64,000 bases of DNA from Oligosphaera ethanolica (GTDB taxonomy: Bacteria; Verrucomicrobiota; Lentisphaeria; Oligosphaerales; Oligosphaeraceae), in assembly GCF_030814695.1 (NCBI RefSeq), contig NZ_JAUSVL010000001.1, forward strand, positions 3,260,227 to 3,324,226, written 5' to 3'. The translations under genes and the position numbers were made by a program. The stretch's first letter is position 1. Each line of letters begins with the position of its first letter. Below are positions 46,875 to 57,300 of the stretch, piece after piece. A model generated the notes under the pieces. It did not search any database, was not told the DNA's origin, and was given only the letters and a program-made list of their open reading frames with translations.

Positions 46875-47309
46875 TAATGTGCACAATCTCGTGATAGAAA
46901 GTGAAATTTGCCGCAGTGGTTTTGCATCCTTAACCTGCGCCGTAGGCGCTTAACTATGCTTAACCCCAGGCTTTAGCCTGGGGAAAAGAGCTCTCCCGCC
47001 AATTGTGCCCTGTAGGGGCACTACTGACTGCCTGACAAACACAATCTGAAGACGATTACAGATAATTATCAACCAAGACTTAGGAACTGTAGTGCCTCTA
47101 CGAGGCACTGATTTCGATAGGCCACCTGACCCCAGGCTGAAGCCTGGGGTTAAGCATGGTGGTGCCCCTACGGGGCAAATTCATGCGCAAGCGATTAATA
47201 AGAAGCAAGTTGCGAGTAATTCTTTATGCACAAGAAGAGTATCGGTCACATTGTCACAAGGAATTACCGATTGGCCACAACAAGTTTCATCACAAAACTT
47301 CGCACATTA
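46875..47309. mobile_element. MITE-like repeat, copy 1
   Basis: 435 bp with imperfect inverted ends: left TAATGTGCACAATCTCGTGA (46875-46894) and right CAAAACTTCGCACATTA (47293-47309) plus TTTCATCA before it. Interior hairpins include CCCCAGGCT...AGCCTGGGG twice, GTGCC...GGGGCA and GTGCCTCTACGAGGCAC. Related to 62500-62895. No coding capacity. Confidence 0.7.
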
Positions 47310-47366
47310 ACTTATTAATTTGAATAGCCCGGGCGTAATGCCGTCGGGTTGGAAGGACATGAACTG

Positions 47367-48575
47367 ATGACAGAAAGTACGCCAAGTACGGATTTCACCA
47401 TCGAGTACCCCAGTGCGGGCTGGTCATTGCGCCATCCGGTGGATGCCGCCAATGGCCCGCGGCATCTTTGCGTGGATGGCCACGAGCTGCTCCACAGCTT
47501 TCTGGCGGCCACGGATGCGACCGCCGTTGATACGCTGGTGTTGGAAAAAAGCCGGGCCTTCCACAAAAGCGGCAGCGCGGTATTTGAGAGCGCGGGGCAT
47601 TATGGTCAGCAGGTCCAGCATTCGGTCCGGCAGATCATCCGTTATGCGGGCAACTGCGGTCGGATCACGGTGGATTTGCACTGGGGACGCGGCGACAGCA
47701 AGCTCGGCGCGGCCATCTCGGTGTTGCGGCTGCCTGGCGAATGGCGGCGCATGCTGCTGTTGTTGCCCGCCGACGGCGATGCGCCGCCGGTCTGGCGCGA
47801 GCTGCAGTCCGGCAAAAGTATCACCTGGCGCGAGGTGCCGCTGTCAATGATTTTCGAAGACCGCGCTGGTCGGCGGGTGGAATACTCCACCGGCTTTGAT
47901 TTGTGGCGCTGGCATTACGGGCTGGGCGTGGCGCCGACGCAGATGCAGTACTCACTGCGCGTCAGCGACGACGAGCTGCTCTGCTACCGGCAGGTCATGC
48001 CCGCCGGCGCCGGCGTGGAACCGCAGGTGCGCTATTACCGTTTTTGCTCCATGCTGGCTTGGTCGGCACCGGCATTGACGACGAGCGCGGCGGTGGCCGC
48101 TGCTGCGCCGCCCTTGCAGCCGCTGGCTTTCCTGCCGAATGGCGGCGGCGTCGACCTCCGCGGGGCGTCTGGCGAGCGCGGCGCCTATAGCATTGATTTC
48201 GGCACGGCGGCGATGGTGCCGACGGCCTACCGCCTGAGCGCGTCGGGCGAGCGCCTACCGCAGCTTTGCTGGAGCAGCAAAGCCACGGTGGCGATGGCGA
48301 AACGGGTGATCCGTCAGCTTGCCGCCGCCCACAACGGCGGCACCTTGCGGCTGCTGGGCATGACCCCCGGCCTGTGCCACGACGGCTCCCATTGCGAACG
48401 CCGGCAGCCCACCATGCACTGGGACCTCCAGGACCTGCTGAACTTTTCCGCCTGGGCTCGCCAGACCCTCGGCGACGACTGGACTTTGCAGATTCCCCAA
48501 CCTTCGCCATGGAATGAACTGCCCTCGCTGGCCGCGATGGGCGCCATCTCTGGTTTCCGACAGGATCGAGGCTGA
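47367..48575 (+). CDS. Protein of unknown function
   Basis: 402 residues from the ATG at 47367, with GGAAGG upstream; a TTG at 47349 is an alternative. Not recognised. The sequence is balanced, without a signal peptide or transmembrane segment, rich in beta-type patterns (ITVDLHWGRGD, MQYSLRVSDDELLCYRQV, GAYSIDFGTAAMVPTAYRL) with a C-terminal WARQTLGDDWTLQIPQPSPW. A Cys/His group occurs late (LCHDGSHCERRQP). It overlaps the ylqF start by one base (TGATG), so the two are coupled. Codon use matches its neighbours. A role near ribosome biogenesis is possible only by position. Confidence 0.6.
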   Translation: MTESTPSTDFTIEYPSAGWSLRHPVDAANGPRHLCVDGHELLHSFLAATDATAVDTLVLEKSRAFHKSGSAVFESAGHYGQQVQHSVRQIIRYAGNCGRITVDLHWGRGDSKLGAAISVLRLPGEWRRMLLLLPADGDAPPVWRELQSGKSITWREVPLSMIFEDRAGRRVEYSTGFDLWRWHYGLGVAPTQMQYSLRVSDDELLCYRQVMPAGAGVEPQVRYYRFCSMLAWSAPALTTSAAVAAAAPPLQPLAFLPNGGGVDLRGASGERGAYSIDFGTAAMVPTAYRLSASGERLPQLCWSSKATVAMAKRVIRQLAAAHNGGTLRLLGMTPGLCHDGSHCERRQPTMHWDLQDLLNFSAWARQTLGDDWTLQIPQPSPWNELPSLAAMGAISGFRQDRG

Positions 48576-49459
48576 TGCTAAATCAGGTTGACTTTTCGCA
48601 GTATCCACTGACGGGCTGGTATCCTGGCCACATGCTCAAGGCTGGCCGGCAGATGCAGGACGCCCTGAAGCTGGTGGACCTGGTGGTGGAGTTGATTGAC
48701 GCGCGGGCGCCCCTGTCGTCGCGCAATCCCGATCTGCGGTCCATCCTCACCAACCGGCCGTTTTTGCTGCTGGCGAACAAGGCGGATTTGGCCAGTCCGG
48801 CGGCGTCGCGGGCCTGGTCGGCGTATTTTGCCCGCCAGAGCGAGCGCATACAGTTTTTTGATGCGCGCAAAACTGCGAGCGTGCGTCAGCTGACGGAGCT
48901 CTGGCGTCAGCTCGTGCAGCAGATGCGCGCGGAGCGCGGCGCGACCCGCGCCTTGACGCGGCCGGCGCGCATCATGATCAGCGGCATTCCCAATATCGGC
49001 AAGTCGACGTTGGTTAACCACCTCCTGGCCCGCAACAAGGCACAGGTCGGCCCGAAGCCCGGCGTTACCCGCCAGAACCAGTGGATCAGCATCAATAACG
49101 ACGTCGAACTGCTGGACACCCCGGGCATTCTCTGGCCGCGCATCGAAAACAAACGCCACGAGCTCATGCTGGCGCTGATTGGCTCGCTCAAGGAAGAACT
49201 GATCCCGCCAACCCTGCTAGCGGAATTCCTTTGGTCGGAGCTGCGCCGTATCGCCGCCGTGGTCAAGTGGGAGCCGCTGGGGCTGACGGCCTTCCCGGAG
49301 AGCATCACCGTGTTGCTGGACGCCATCGCCGCCCGCCGCGGGCTGCTTCTTACCGGTGGCGTCCCGGACCATGATCGCGCCGCCGTGGCCTTCATTAAAG
49401 ACTACCGGCAGGGCCGCCTGGGCCGCTTCACCTTCGAAATGCCCGCCGACACGGAGTAG
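48575..49459 (+). CDS. ylqF: Ribosome biogenesis GTPase YlqF/RbgA
   Basis: 294 residues. Circularly permuted GTPase: the order is G4 (LANKADL), G5-like, then G1 (SGIPNIGKSTLVNHLL), G2/G3 (PGVTRQ, LLDTPGILWP). Early WYPGHMLKAGRQMQDAL and VELIDARAPLSSRNP are family marks. It matures the large ribosomal subunit. Starts one base inside the stop of the unknown gene. The C-terminal RNA-binding extension is about the usual length. Confidence 0.95.
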   Translation: MLNQVDFSQYPLTGWYPGHMLKAGRQMQDALKLVDLVVELIDARAPLSSRNPDLRSILTNRPFLLLANKADLASPAASRAWSAYFARQSERIQFFDARKTASVRQLTELWRQLVQQMRAERGATRALTRPARIMISGIPNIGKSTLVNHLLARNKAQVGPKPGVTRQNQWISINNDVELLDTPGILWPRIENKRHELMLALIGSLKEELIPPTLLAEFLWSELRRIAAVVKWEPLGLTAFPESITVLLDAIAARRGLLLTGGVPDHDRAAVAFIKDYRQGRLGRFTFEMPADTE

Positions 49460-49655
49460 GGCGCCAAGCGCGCAGGCTCCTTTGCGGGCTCATTTACCTA
49501 GAGGTCGTCCGAAAACGATATTTTCCTGTCGTAAGCGTGCTTGGGCCTTTCTTTAGCCATACAATTGCCGTGTCTTCAGCGAAAGCAGCAGTGAAAAGTC
49601 CGGCCCGAGCCCTCTGCCGCAAGGCGCTGAGCCGAAAAGGGATAGGTGGGGGAGC

Positions 49656-49698
49656 GCGAGGGGGAGGAAAGGGCCAATGGCCCTTTCCTCCCCCTCGC
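49656..49698. terminator. Perfect 21-bp palindrome, likely bidirectional terminator
   Basis: Arms GCGAGGGGGAGGAAAGGGCC + A (49656-49676) and their exact inverse (49678-49698) around a single base. It lies between the convergent ylqF and epmA-fusion genes. There is no U-tract, so it may instead be a cruciform-forming repeat. Confidence 0.45.
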
Positions 49699-49758
49699 AA
49701 AACCCAACTATGCTTGTCGGACAGGCTCTACCTATGCTTTGTGGGCTCGCGGCGGTGT

Positions 49759-51522
49759 TCAGAAGGCGTTGACCTGGTCGATGTCGCTGGCGTTGGTGAG
49801 GAGCATGACGAGGCGGTCGACGCCGATGGCGACGCCGGCGCTGGGTGGCATGCCACTGCGCAGCGCATCGAGGAAGGGCTGGTCCATGGGATAGACCTCG
49901 CGGCCTTCGCGCGCGCGGAGCTTCGCACAGGCGAGGAAGCGTCGGAGCTGCTCAGCGGGATCAATCAGCTCGCTGCAGGCATTGCCCAGTTCCAGGCCGG
50001 CGGCGTACACTTCCCAGCGTTCGACGCGGTTGGGCCGACCCGGTATGGGCTGGCTCAGGCCGCTGCAGGCCAACGGGTACTCGCTCAGCACAGTCGGCCG
50101 GCCAATGCCTAACTGCGGCTCGACTTTTTCCACTAGCACGTTCTCAAAACGCCCCTCGGCGATGGTCTGATCGAGATCGACGCCGGCGTAACGCCGGAAG
50201 GCCTCGTCGACGCTGATTTCCTCCCAAGGCGCGGCCAGGTCGATGATCTGTCCGCGGAAAGGACATTGCTGAGTGCCGATGGCCGCTTGGGCGACCTGCC
50301 GGAAGAGCCTGACGCAGTCGTCCAGGACCTGCCGCCAGCCGGCGTTGGCGCGGTACCATTCGAGCATGGTGAATTCGCCGCGATGCCGCTGGCCGGATTC
50401 ACCGGCGCGAAAGCAGGCACCGAGCTGGTAGATGCGCTCGTAGCCAGCGGCGAGCAGGCGTTTCATGTGCAGCTCGGGCGAGGTCCGTAGCCAGTGATTG
50501 CCCGCCGCCTCGGCGTCGATGTAGTCCTCCAGGGCCGGCGTGGGAATGCGAATCGGCGTGTGGACTTCGAGGAAGTCCGCCTGCGCAAAGAAGTCGCGGA
50601 TGGACCGGAAGGCCCGCGCGCGGACCGCCAGGGAGTCGCGCCGCGCCGCCAATGCGCGCCGTTCGCTCGCCGCGGCGGCGGGATCGGGACGGTCCAGACA
50701 GCGGTCCGCGTTGGCGCGTGCGGTGGGCGCGAACGCGAACGCTGCTGCGGTGGCCTCGGGCCTTTTAGCGCGGAAGATGACCGTGTAAGGCACCTTCGCC
50801 AGTTCGGCAGCGTGCTCTTCCCAGGCCGCGCTCCAGTATGGTACGCTGTCCCGCAGGCTTTGGCCGGCGGCTGCGGGCGGCGTCGGTTCGAGAACGCGGT
50901 CGATGATCAAACCGCAGTCAACCAGGTACTGGACGATGGCGCTGATGGGCTCGGCGCGACTGCTGCCACTGCTGCCCCGGTCGCTTTCACTGACCTCGGC
51001 GGCGGGATGGAAGTAGTCTTTGACGAAGATACCGCTGTCGTCATCGATGTCCAGCCATTCACTGCCGGCAAGGGGATGGACGGTGCTGATGAGGAGGACG
51101 CCGCCGGGCTTCACCCGTGCGGCCCACGCCCGGATCGCTCGTTGCTGATCGCCGGCGAAGGCCAGGGCGTGCGTGCTGTGCACAAGATCGAAAAGTCGTG
51201 CCGGCGGCAGGGGCAGTTCTTCCAGGTCGCAGCAATGCAGCTCAAGGTGGCAGCCGAGTTTCTTGGCTAGGCCACGCGCGTGCTTGAGCTGCTGCTCGGA
51301 GCCGTCGCAGGCGACGCAGCGCGCGCCGCGTTGCGCCAGATAAAGCGAGTTCTGCGCCGCCCCGCAGCCGATTTCCAGGCAGTCCAGGCCGGCGACGCTG
51401 TCGGGAAGCACCCCGAGGGCCTTGTCGCCCGGCAGCAAAGGCCCGAAGTGAAAATCGTCGGTGGTGATGTGGGTTTCGCGCTGGTAGTGATCGGCCAGCT
51501 CATTCCAGTAAGTGATGTTCAT
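49759..51522 (-). CDS. epmA: Fused SAM methyltransferase and EpmA-type EF-P lysine ligase
   Basis: 587 residues. Residues about 1-245 are a class I methyltransferase (GLDCLEIGCGAAQNSLYLAQRG, then VACDGSEQQLKHAR, DLVHSTHALAFA, VKPGGVLLISTVHP). After an Ala/Pro-rich linker, residues about 290-587 are EpmA/PoxA (GenX), a LysRS-like class II ligase: motif 2 ACFRAGESGQRHRGEFTMLEWYRA (split here as ACFRAG, then EFTMLEWYRA), SVDEAFRRYAG, and motif 3 GVAIGVDRLVML. EpmA attaches beta-lysine to EF-P; both halves look complete. The natural start is the ATG at 51522. The fusion is unusual; the methyl acceptor is unknown. Confidence 0.85.
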   Translation of the reverse strand: MNITYWNELADHYQRETHITTDDFHFGPLLPGDKALGVLPDSVAGLDCLEIGCGAAQNSLYLAQRGARCVACDGSEQQLKHARGLAKKLGCHLELHCCDLEELPLPPARLFDLVHSTHALAFAGDQQRAIRAWAARVKPGGVLLISTVHPLAGSEWLDIDDDSGIFVKDYFHPAAEVSESDRGSSGSSRAEPISAIVQYLVDCGLIIDRVLEPTPPAAAGQSLRDSVPYWSAAWEEHAAELAKVPYTVIFRAKRPEATAAAFAFAPTARANADRCLDRPDPAAAASERRALAARRDSLAVRARAFRSIRDFFAQADFLEVHTPIRIPTPALEDYIDAEAAGNHWLRTSPELHMKRLLAAGYERIYQLGACFRAGESGQRHRGEFTMLEWYRANAGWRQVLDDCVRLFRQVAQAAIGTQQCPFRGQIIDLAAPWEEISVDEAFRRYAGVDLDQTIAEGRFENVLVEKVEPQLGIGRPTVLSEYPLACSGLSQPIPGRPNRVERWEVYAAGLELGNACSELIDPAEQLRRFLACAKLRAREGREVYPMDQPFLDALRSGMPPSAGVAIGVDRLVMLLTNASDIDQVNAF

Positions 51523-51581
51523 GGGGCCTGTCTCGCGGGGGCTACGGCACGTGGGGCGCTGCCGGCAATGGCGGCGGCGTT

Positions 51582-53420
51582 TTATGGCGCCAGGACGGCC
51601 AGCGCGGCGCGGACATTGCCCAGGGGCGCGCTGACCTGCACGCCGGCTACGTAGGGCCTGACGGCCGCCACGGCTTCGCGGGCGATGGCGATGCCTGTGG
51701 CGAGCTGCTCTTCGCGGGTGTTGGCGGCTTCCATGCGCGTGATGATCGCGTCCGGCACGACCACGCCGGGCACTTCGTTCTTCATGAACAGCGCGTTTCG
51801 CAGGCTGGCCAGCGGCCAGATGCCCGCGATCACGGGCAGATGCAGGTCGGCAATGGCCTCCACAAAGCGCTTGAGGGCATCGGGATCAAAGACGGGCTGC
51901 GTGGTGACGAAGTCCGCGCCAGCGGCGGCCTTCTGCCTCAGTCGGTCGATCTCGCGTTGGAAATCAATGGCGTTGGGGTCGGCGCCGACGCCGATGACGG
52001 CGGCCGTTGGCGGGTCAATCTTCTGACCGCCGAAATCAAAACCGCGATTGAGGTCCTTTTGGAGCTTGGCGAGCCCGATGGAGTCGGTGTCGAAGACGCC
52101 CGAGGCGAAGCCGTAGTTGCCCAGCTTGGGCGGATCGCCGGTGATGAACAGGAAGTTGTGGATGCCGCAGCCCGCGCAGCCAAGCAGGTCGGCCTGCAAG
52201 CCGATGAAATTGCGGTCGCGGCCGCAGACATGTAGCACGGCTTCAATGCCGGCCTGCTGCTGGATGTGCAAGGCGGTGATGATGGATGACATGCGCGGCG
52301 CGGCGCGGGGGCCGTCGGGGATGTTGATGACGTCAACCCCGGCCTCTTGGCAGAGCTTGGCCTTGGCAACGATGTCGGCGGTCTGCCAGCCACGCGGCGG
52401 CGAAATTTCGACGGTGGTGACCCACTCGCCGGCGGCGAGCTTGCGACCGAAGCGCGAGCGTTCGGCTAGGGGGACTTCTTCTGCCTGGGGCGTTTCGGTG
52501 GGCGCGGCTTTGGCGATGACCTGCGCGATCTGCTGGCTCTTGCCCAGGGGTTTGACGGAGCGCGCCAGGTCGGCTATATGCTCGGGCGTCGTGCCGCAGC
52601 AGCCGCCGACGGCGCGGGCGCCGAGGGCGATGTAGCGCAATGCGTAGGTAGTCAGGTATTCCGGCGAGCACAGATAGAGCTGGCGGAAGTCCACGTGCTG
52701 CGGGGCGCCGGCATTCGGCTGGACCAGCAACGGCCGATCGCAGTACTTCACCGCGATTTCAAGGATGCTGAGCATCTTGTCCGGCCCCATGCCGCAGTTG
52801 AAGCCAATGACGGCGGGCAGCGGCCGGCCGTCGTCGGGCATGAGTAGGCGCTGCTGGACGGCCTGGTCGAGATCGCCGTCGTCTGCGACCGCATGCGACA
52901 GTATGTATGCCTGGTCGCCACCAATCAGCTGCATGACGCTGCGCGCTTCGTCGGCGGCCTCGCGATTGGGCAGGGTCTCAAAAAGCAGCAGGTCGGCGCC
53001 GCCGGCAAGCAGCCCCCGGGCCTGTTCGAGCCACATGTCGATGCGCTCGGCGCTGCTGGTGCCCGTGGTCGCAATGGGACCCAGCGAGCCGGCGACCAAC
53101 GCCGTCCCCACGCGGTGCTGGTCCTCAACCGCCTGCCGCGCCAAACGCGCGGCGGCCTCGTTGATCGCCGAGCATTTGTCAGCCAAGCCAAATTTTTTCA
53201 AGGCGAGGCGCTGGGCGCCGAATGAGTTGGTGGTGAGCACGTCGGCGCCGGCGCGCAGGTAATCGCGGTAGATATCGCTGACCAACTTGGGTTCGGACAG
53301 ACAGAGCTCGTCGTAACAGCGGTTGGTGAAGACATGCCGGCGATAGAGCTCGGTGCCGGTGGCGCCGTCGAAGATGACGAGCTGGTTGGTGAAAAAGCGT
53401 ACTAAGTCATCTGATGTCAT
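51582..53420 (-). CDS. Bifunctional homocysteine S-methyltransferase / methylenetetrahydrofolate reductase
   Basis: 612 residues from the ATG at 53420 (MTSDDLVRF), with GGAGG upstream; longer frames run into repeat copy D. The N-terminal half (about 1-290) is a Zn homocysteine methyltransferase (IFDGATGTELYRRHV, VIGFNCG, ARAVGGCCGTTPEHI, zinc Cys residues). The C-terminal half (about 310-612) is MetF-like (VTTVEISPPRGWQ, FLFITGDPPKLGNYGFASGV, TQPVFDPDALKRF). The layout is that of YitJ-type fusions. It makes methionine and 5-methyl-THF. It lies 59 bases upstream of the EpmA fusion on the same strand. Confidence 0.92.
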   Translation of the reverse strand: MTSDDLVRFFTNQLVIFDGATGTELYRRHVFTNRCYDELCLSEPKLVSDIYRDYLRAGADVLTTNSFGAQRLALKKFGLADKCSAINEAAARLARQAVEDQHRVGTALVAGSLGPIATTGTSSAERIDMWLEQARGLLAGGADLLLFETLPNREAADEARSVMQLIGGDQAYILSHAVADDGDLDQAVQQRLLMPDDGRPLPAVIGFNCGMGPDKMLSILEIAVKYCDRPLLVQPNAGAPQHVDFRQLYLCSPEYLTTYALRYIALGARAVGGCCGTTPEHIADLARSVKPLGKSQQIAQVIAKAAPTETPQAEEVPLAERSRFGRKLAAGEWVTTVEISPPRGWQTADIVAKAKLCQEAGVDVINIPDGPRAAPRMSSIITALHIQQQAGIEAVLHVCGRDRNFIGLQADLLGCAGCGIHNFLFITGDPPKLGNYGFASGVFDTDSIGLAKLQKDLNRGFDFGGQKIDPPTAAVIGVGADPNAIDFQREIDRLRQKAAAGADFVTTQPVFDPDALKRFVEAIADLHLPVIAGIWPLASLRNALFMKNEVPGVVVPDAIITRMEAANTREEQLATGIAIAREAVAAVRPYVAGVQVSAPLGNVRAALAVLAP

Positions 53421-53459
53421 GACGGGTCCTCCGGAGCGTGGTGAAAAAGGCAAACGAGT

Positions 53460-53487
53460 AATATAAGGTGCAACGGCCCCGGAGCAA
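53460..53487 (-). promoter_or_regulatory. Candidate promoter of the methionine/EpmA genes
   Basis: Minus strand TTGCTC (53482-53487), 16 bases, TATATT (53460-53465), about 40 bases before the start codon at 53420. I saw no SAM-riboswitch-like structure in this short leader. Confidence 0.45.
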
Positions 53488-53646
53488 GACCGCAACCCAG
53501 GGGAAAGGAACCCAAAAGGTAATCGGTCACCCATTGATATTTGGCTTTCCTGCGGCCTTATGTTTTCAGCGCCAGAGGCGCGGCCTATGAAAGCCCAGGG
53601 CGACCTATATGACCTTTGGCAAGGCGCAACATAGGTGCGGGAATAA

Positions 53647-53895
53647 GTTCCATTGCCTCTTTGGCTCCAGTCAGCTTCGCCGACTGAAGCCAAAGAGGCC
53701 GAGGAACACGGACCAATATGGCGCGCTACCCAGGGCGGCGCGCGCCTTCGGCGCTGCTTGCCCTGGGCTCGTATGTTTCGCGCTTTCAGCGCTTCTGCCG
53801 CTTCGCGGCGGAAATGCACGACGAGAAAGGGCTGCTTGGTTGAAACAACAAGTGCCATGGATACCGCTAAATGAAGAGCATTGGTTTCATAGGAG
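53647..53895 (+). repeat. Dispersed structured repeat, copy D
   Basis: Near-identical to copy A (1164-1408) over its whole length, including the CATAGGAG end. Small differences lie in the second hairpin loop region (GCGCTGCTTGCC against GCGCCGCTTGCC) and in an added AACA. Confidence 0.9.
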
Positions 53896-54316
53896 AACGA
53901 TTGTGTCAAGTCTCTCTTTATATCACTAAATTTCGCGCATTACCCAAGATTTCGCACCTTACCAAGGTTTTTCCCAGTTATGGGAAAAACACAAATCTTT
54001 TGTTATTGGCTCAGGAGATGATCATGGAAACGATATTTGGGCAGTCGGTGCAGGGCTGTTATCTGTTGCAGCGGCGGTGGAATTAACGCGAACGGCAGGA
54101 GCGCTTGCGGGCCGTGTGGAGTGCGGCTGACGCTTTGGCCTAGGTGCGGCAGGTACGGGAAAGGTATCCTCCAATACTTCCGTCTGCTGCTCGCAAGGTC
54201 ATCGCAAATGCAATATGGTTAGAAGGTATCTTCAGTGTCCCCCAATACTTCCGTCTGGTGGTTGCAAGGTCATCCCAATTGCCCCTTACTCTCATTTACG
54301 TACAAGAGCGCTTATC

Positions 54317-57300
54317 ATGCAAAAACAACTTCTGAAACGGACCTTGCTGGTCATTTTTGTACTGTTCGGATTGTCGGGCAAGGGGGCTACCATGCAACTG
54401 CAAAACGAGCATCTGACACTGCATTTCGACGCTCAGACGGGCATCTTGGCCGACATTACCACGGCAGCGGGAACGCGCATCACGCCCCGCCCGTCGTGCC
54501 AGTACAACATCCAGGCCAAAGACAACAGCTGGCTTTTTTCGCCCGTTGAGCTGCCGTTCAAGGTGGAAAAACACAGCCTCACGACCTTCGCCGGCGGCCA
54601 GGAGCTCACGATGGTGATGAGTTGCCCGGGGTGGCAGCTGGAGGTCTTTTGCCGGCTTTTTGCTGGCGAGAAAATCTTCTCCCGCAGGGTCGCCTGGACG
54701 CGCTTGGACGACGTCCCCGTGGACATTACAATCTTCCGTTTTGCGCTTGAGGGCCTCGTTGTTGGCCAGGCCGCCGAGTGCAGCGTCATCTATCCCAGTT
54801 ACTGGCCGCCGCAGGACTTTCCGCTCGTGGGCAGTCAAACCCGCCGCTATACTACCCCCGGTCGTAATCACATCCCCGGCGCCATCCTCTACAATAGCGC
54901 CCTGCGTTGCGGCATTGGCGTGAGCATGCAGACAACGAAATCGGACTATGCCATATATACCGACACGGGCGATGGCGTGGCCAATGTCCAAACCGATTTC
55001 AATATCCGCGCCTGCATGCAAAAGGGCGATCGCCTCGACTCTGGTGAAGAGCTCGTCACACTTGTCGAAGACAGCCCATTGAATGACGCTTTGGCGTCTC
55101 TCGGCCGCGCGTGGACACTCAACGGCTTCACCTGCAGAACGCGTCCGCAGTGGACAGGCGGCGCGGTCTTGTACTCCGCATTTGTGCAGGGCACCACCGC
55201 TTCCCGCTGGGTCGACATTGGCGGCTTTGACAACTTCCGCCAGGTCGTGCTGCCGCATCTCAAGAGCATCGGCGTTGACATCCTCTGGTTCAATCCCTTC
55301 AACACCGGCCGTTATGGCGTGTACTCCTACTACGATTTTGAAGACGGCATTGGCAGCGAGGACGACTTGGCGGCCCTCTGTGCCGACGCACAAAAACTCG
55401 GTATCCGCGTCTTGATGGACCTCATTCCGCACGGTCCCAAGCCGAAACATCCCTACGGCGAAAAACTTCTCGCGGAACACCCGGAATGGTTCTCCCGGGA
55501 CGCCGACGGCGCTCCAAAAATCTGGTGGGGCAGTTACGCCCTGGACTACGCATCGCCGGGCTGGCAAAACGAAATGATGACGTTGGCGACACACTTCATC
55601 AGTCGTTGCGGAATCGACGGTTGGCGCGTGGACTGCGCCCGCTACTCGCCGGACAACGAACGGCCGACTGACGGCCGCATTCCCTCCCAGTCTGGGACGG
55701 AGGGAGCCATCACCCTCATGAAACGTGTCCACCAGGCCATGGAGCAGACCAAGCCGGAAAGCATACTTCTTGGCGAGACCAGCACGGTGTCGCACTTGTC
55801 ACAGATGGAATACATTTACGACACGATCATCGGCGGCTACGTCTTTCCGCAACTTTCTCGCAGCACGCCCGAAGAGTGGGTGCCGCAGCTGAAACTCTAT
55901 CTCGACCGTGACGAGGCAGCCTTGCCCGTTGACTACGCGCTGGGACTCATGCGCTACTGCGAAAATCACGACAACGCCCCCGCAATCCGCCGCTATGGCA
56001 GCGGCCACCGCGATGCGCTGTTGGCGACCTGCTTCCTGCTCCCGGGCCTGCCGCTGATCAGCCAGGACGGCGATGTTGGCGCCGGCACACTCATCCGCAC
56101 GCTCTCGGCTATCCGCAAACGACCCGAATTCGCTCGCGGCAAGGCCGTGTATTTGCCGACGGGCAGTTCCGATCCCGCCGTGCTTACCTTCACGCGCATA
56201 GTGCCCGAACAATTCTCCGCCGTCGCCATCAATTTCAGCGGCCAGGTCAAACAGCTTGAGCTGCAGCTCCCGCCGGAATGCCAGGACAGAACGCTGCATA
56301 TGCGCGAAATTGGCAGCGACGCATTGGCAATCTGCAACGGTAAGACGATTCGCAGTGAACTGCCGCCCTACGCAACTCAGGTCTTCGCTTTTGCGGTGCC
56401 CCAACCCGCGTTGCCGCCGGCACCCGACAACAAAAAGCCCGCCGATATCCCCACGGTGGACCCGGACCTCGTCGGCCAAATCATCAGGACCGACTTTTGG
56501 ACGGCACAATCCGTTGATGGCTTTCTCGTCTCCCTGGTCGACGCCACTGGTCGCAATGTGCTGCATAAGATGCACATGGTTTCGCCGGCGGAAACAGTCC
56601 GTGATGGCAAGCACGTCGATTATACGCAAAATATCACGCTGCAAAGGGTTGGCAGGGCCTCAGACGAAGTCAGCGAATACATCTTTGAGGGGGCTTGGCC
56701 CAACGGCGCCCGCCTGCGAAGCGTTTACACCACCGGGGACGGCTCGCCGGACATCAGGGTCCGTCTGGAAGTCACTCCCGCCGCCAATGGCGAACAACCG
56801 GCATTGGAACTGACCTTCGGCGATGACACCGACGAATGGTACGTCGCCGCTCTTGAAGGCGCTCTGCGCGATAGCCACTCCGTGCGTCATCCCCGTGGCG
56901 ATGAAATGGCCCTCATCGAAAAAGACCTTTGGCTTCGCGTTGTCCGCATCACGCACCTGGTGCAGAAAAGCGGCATGCTCTGGCAAGCCGACGCGCAGCC
57001 ACTGGACCCTCGGCACGGCCAGATCAGCGTCCGCAAAGGCGACCGCTGGACGGGCATCCGCTTCTCCCAGGAAGACCAGGCCCTGCTAGGGGATATTTTC
57101 CTGCGGGAAAATGGCTCACTAGCCCAGGGGCTGACCCTGCGGCTGCATCCCAAAGGGCACGTAATCGAATTCACCATCCGCGCCGACGATCCTCCGCAAG
57201 TCGTACCCGGTATCACCGCCGGTTTTGGCTGGGACCTGAAAAGCGACGGCTCCAGTCATCGCTTTAGCAACGACCATTTCCAGCTGCGCGTGAACCGCCA

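Larger units (their letters stand above)
53421..54316. other. Repeat-filled gap before the GH13 gene
   Basis: Holds the minus-strand promoter above, an element end GTAATCGGTCACCCATTGA (53519-53537), structured repeat copy D (53647-53895) and, abutting it, an inverted solo end of the MITE family (about 53903-53942). A short duplication of CTTCCGTCTG...GCAAGGTCATC at about 54177-54205 and 54249-54277 lies just upstream of the GH13 gene. No gene is supported. Confidence 0.75.

Noticed and set aside
53421..53520. SAM riboswitch ahead of the methionine gene
   Set aside because: The leader is too short (about 30-40 bases from the predicted start site) and no matching stem pattern was seen.
54296..55795. 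499-residue minus-strand open frame opposite the GH13 gene
   Set aside because: No domain pattern; the plus strand carries a signal peptide and GH13 motifs.
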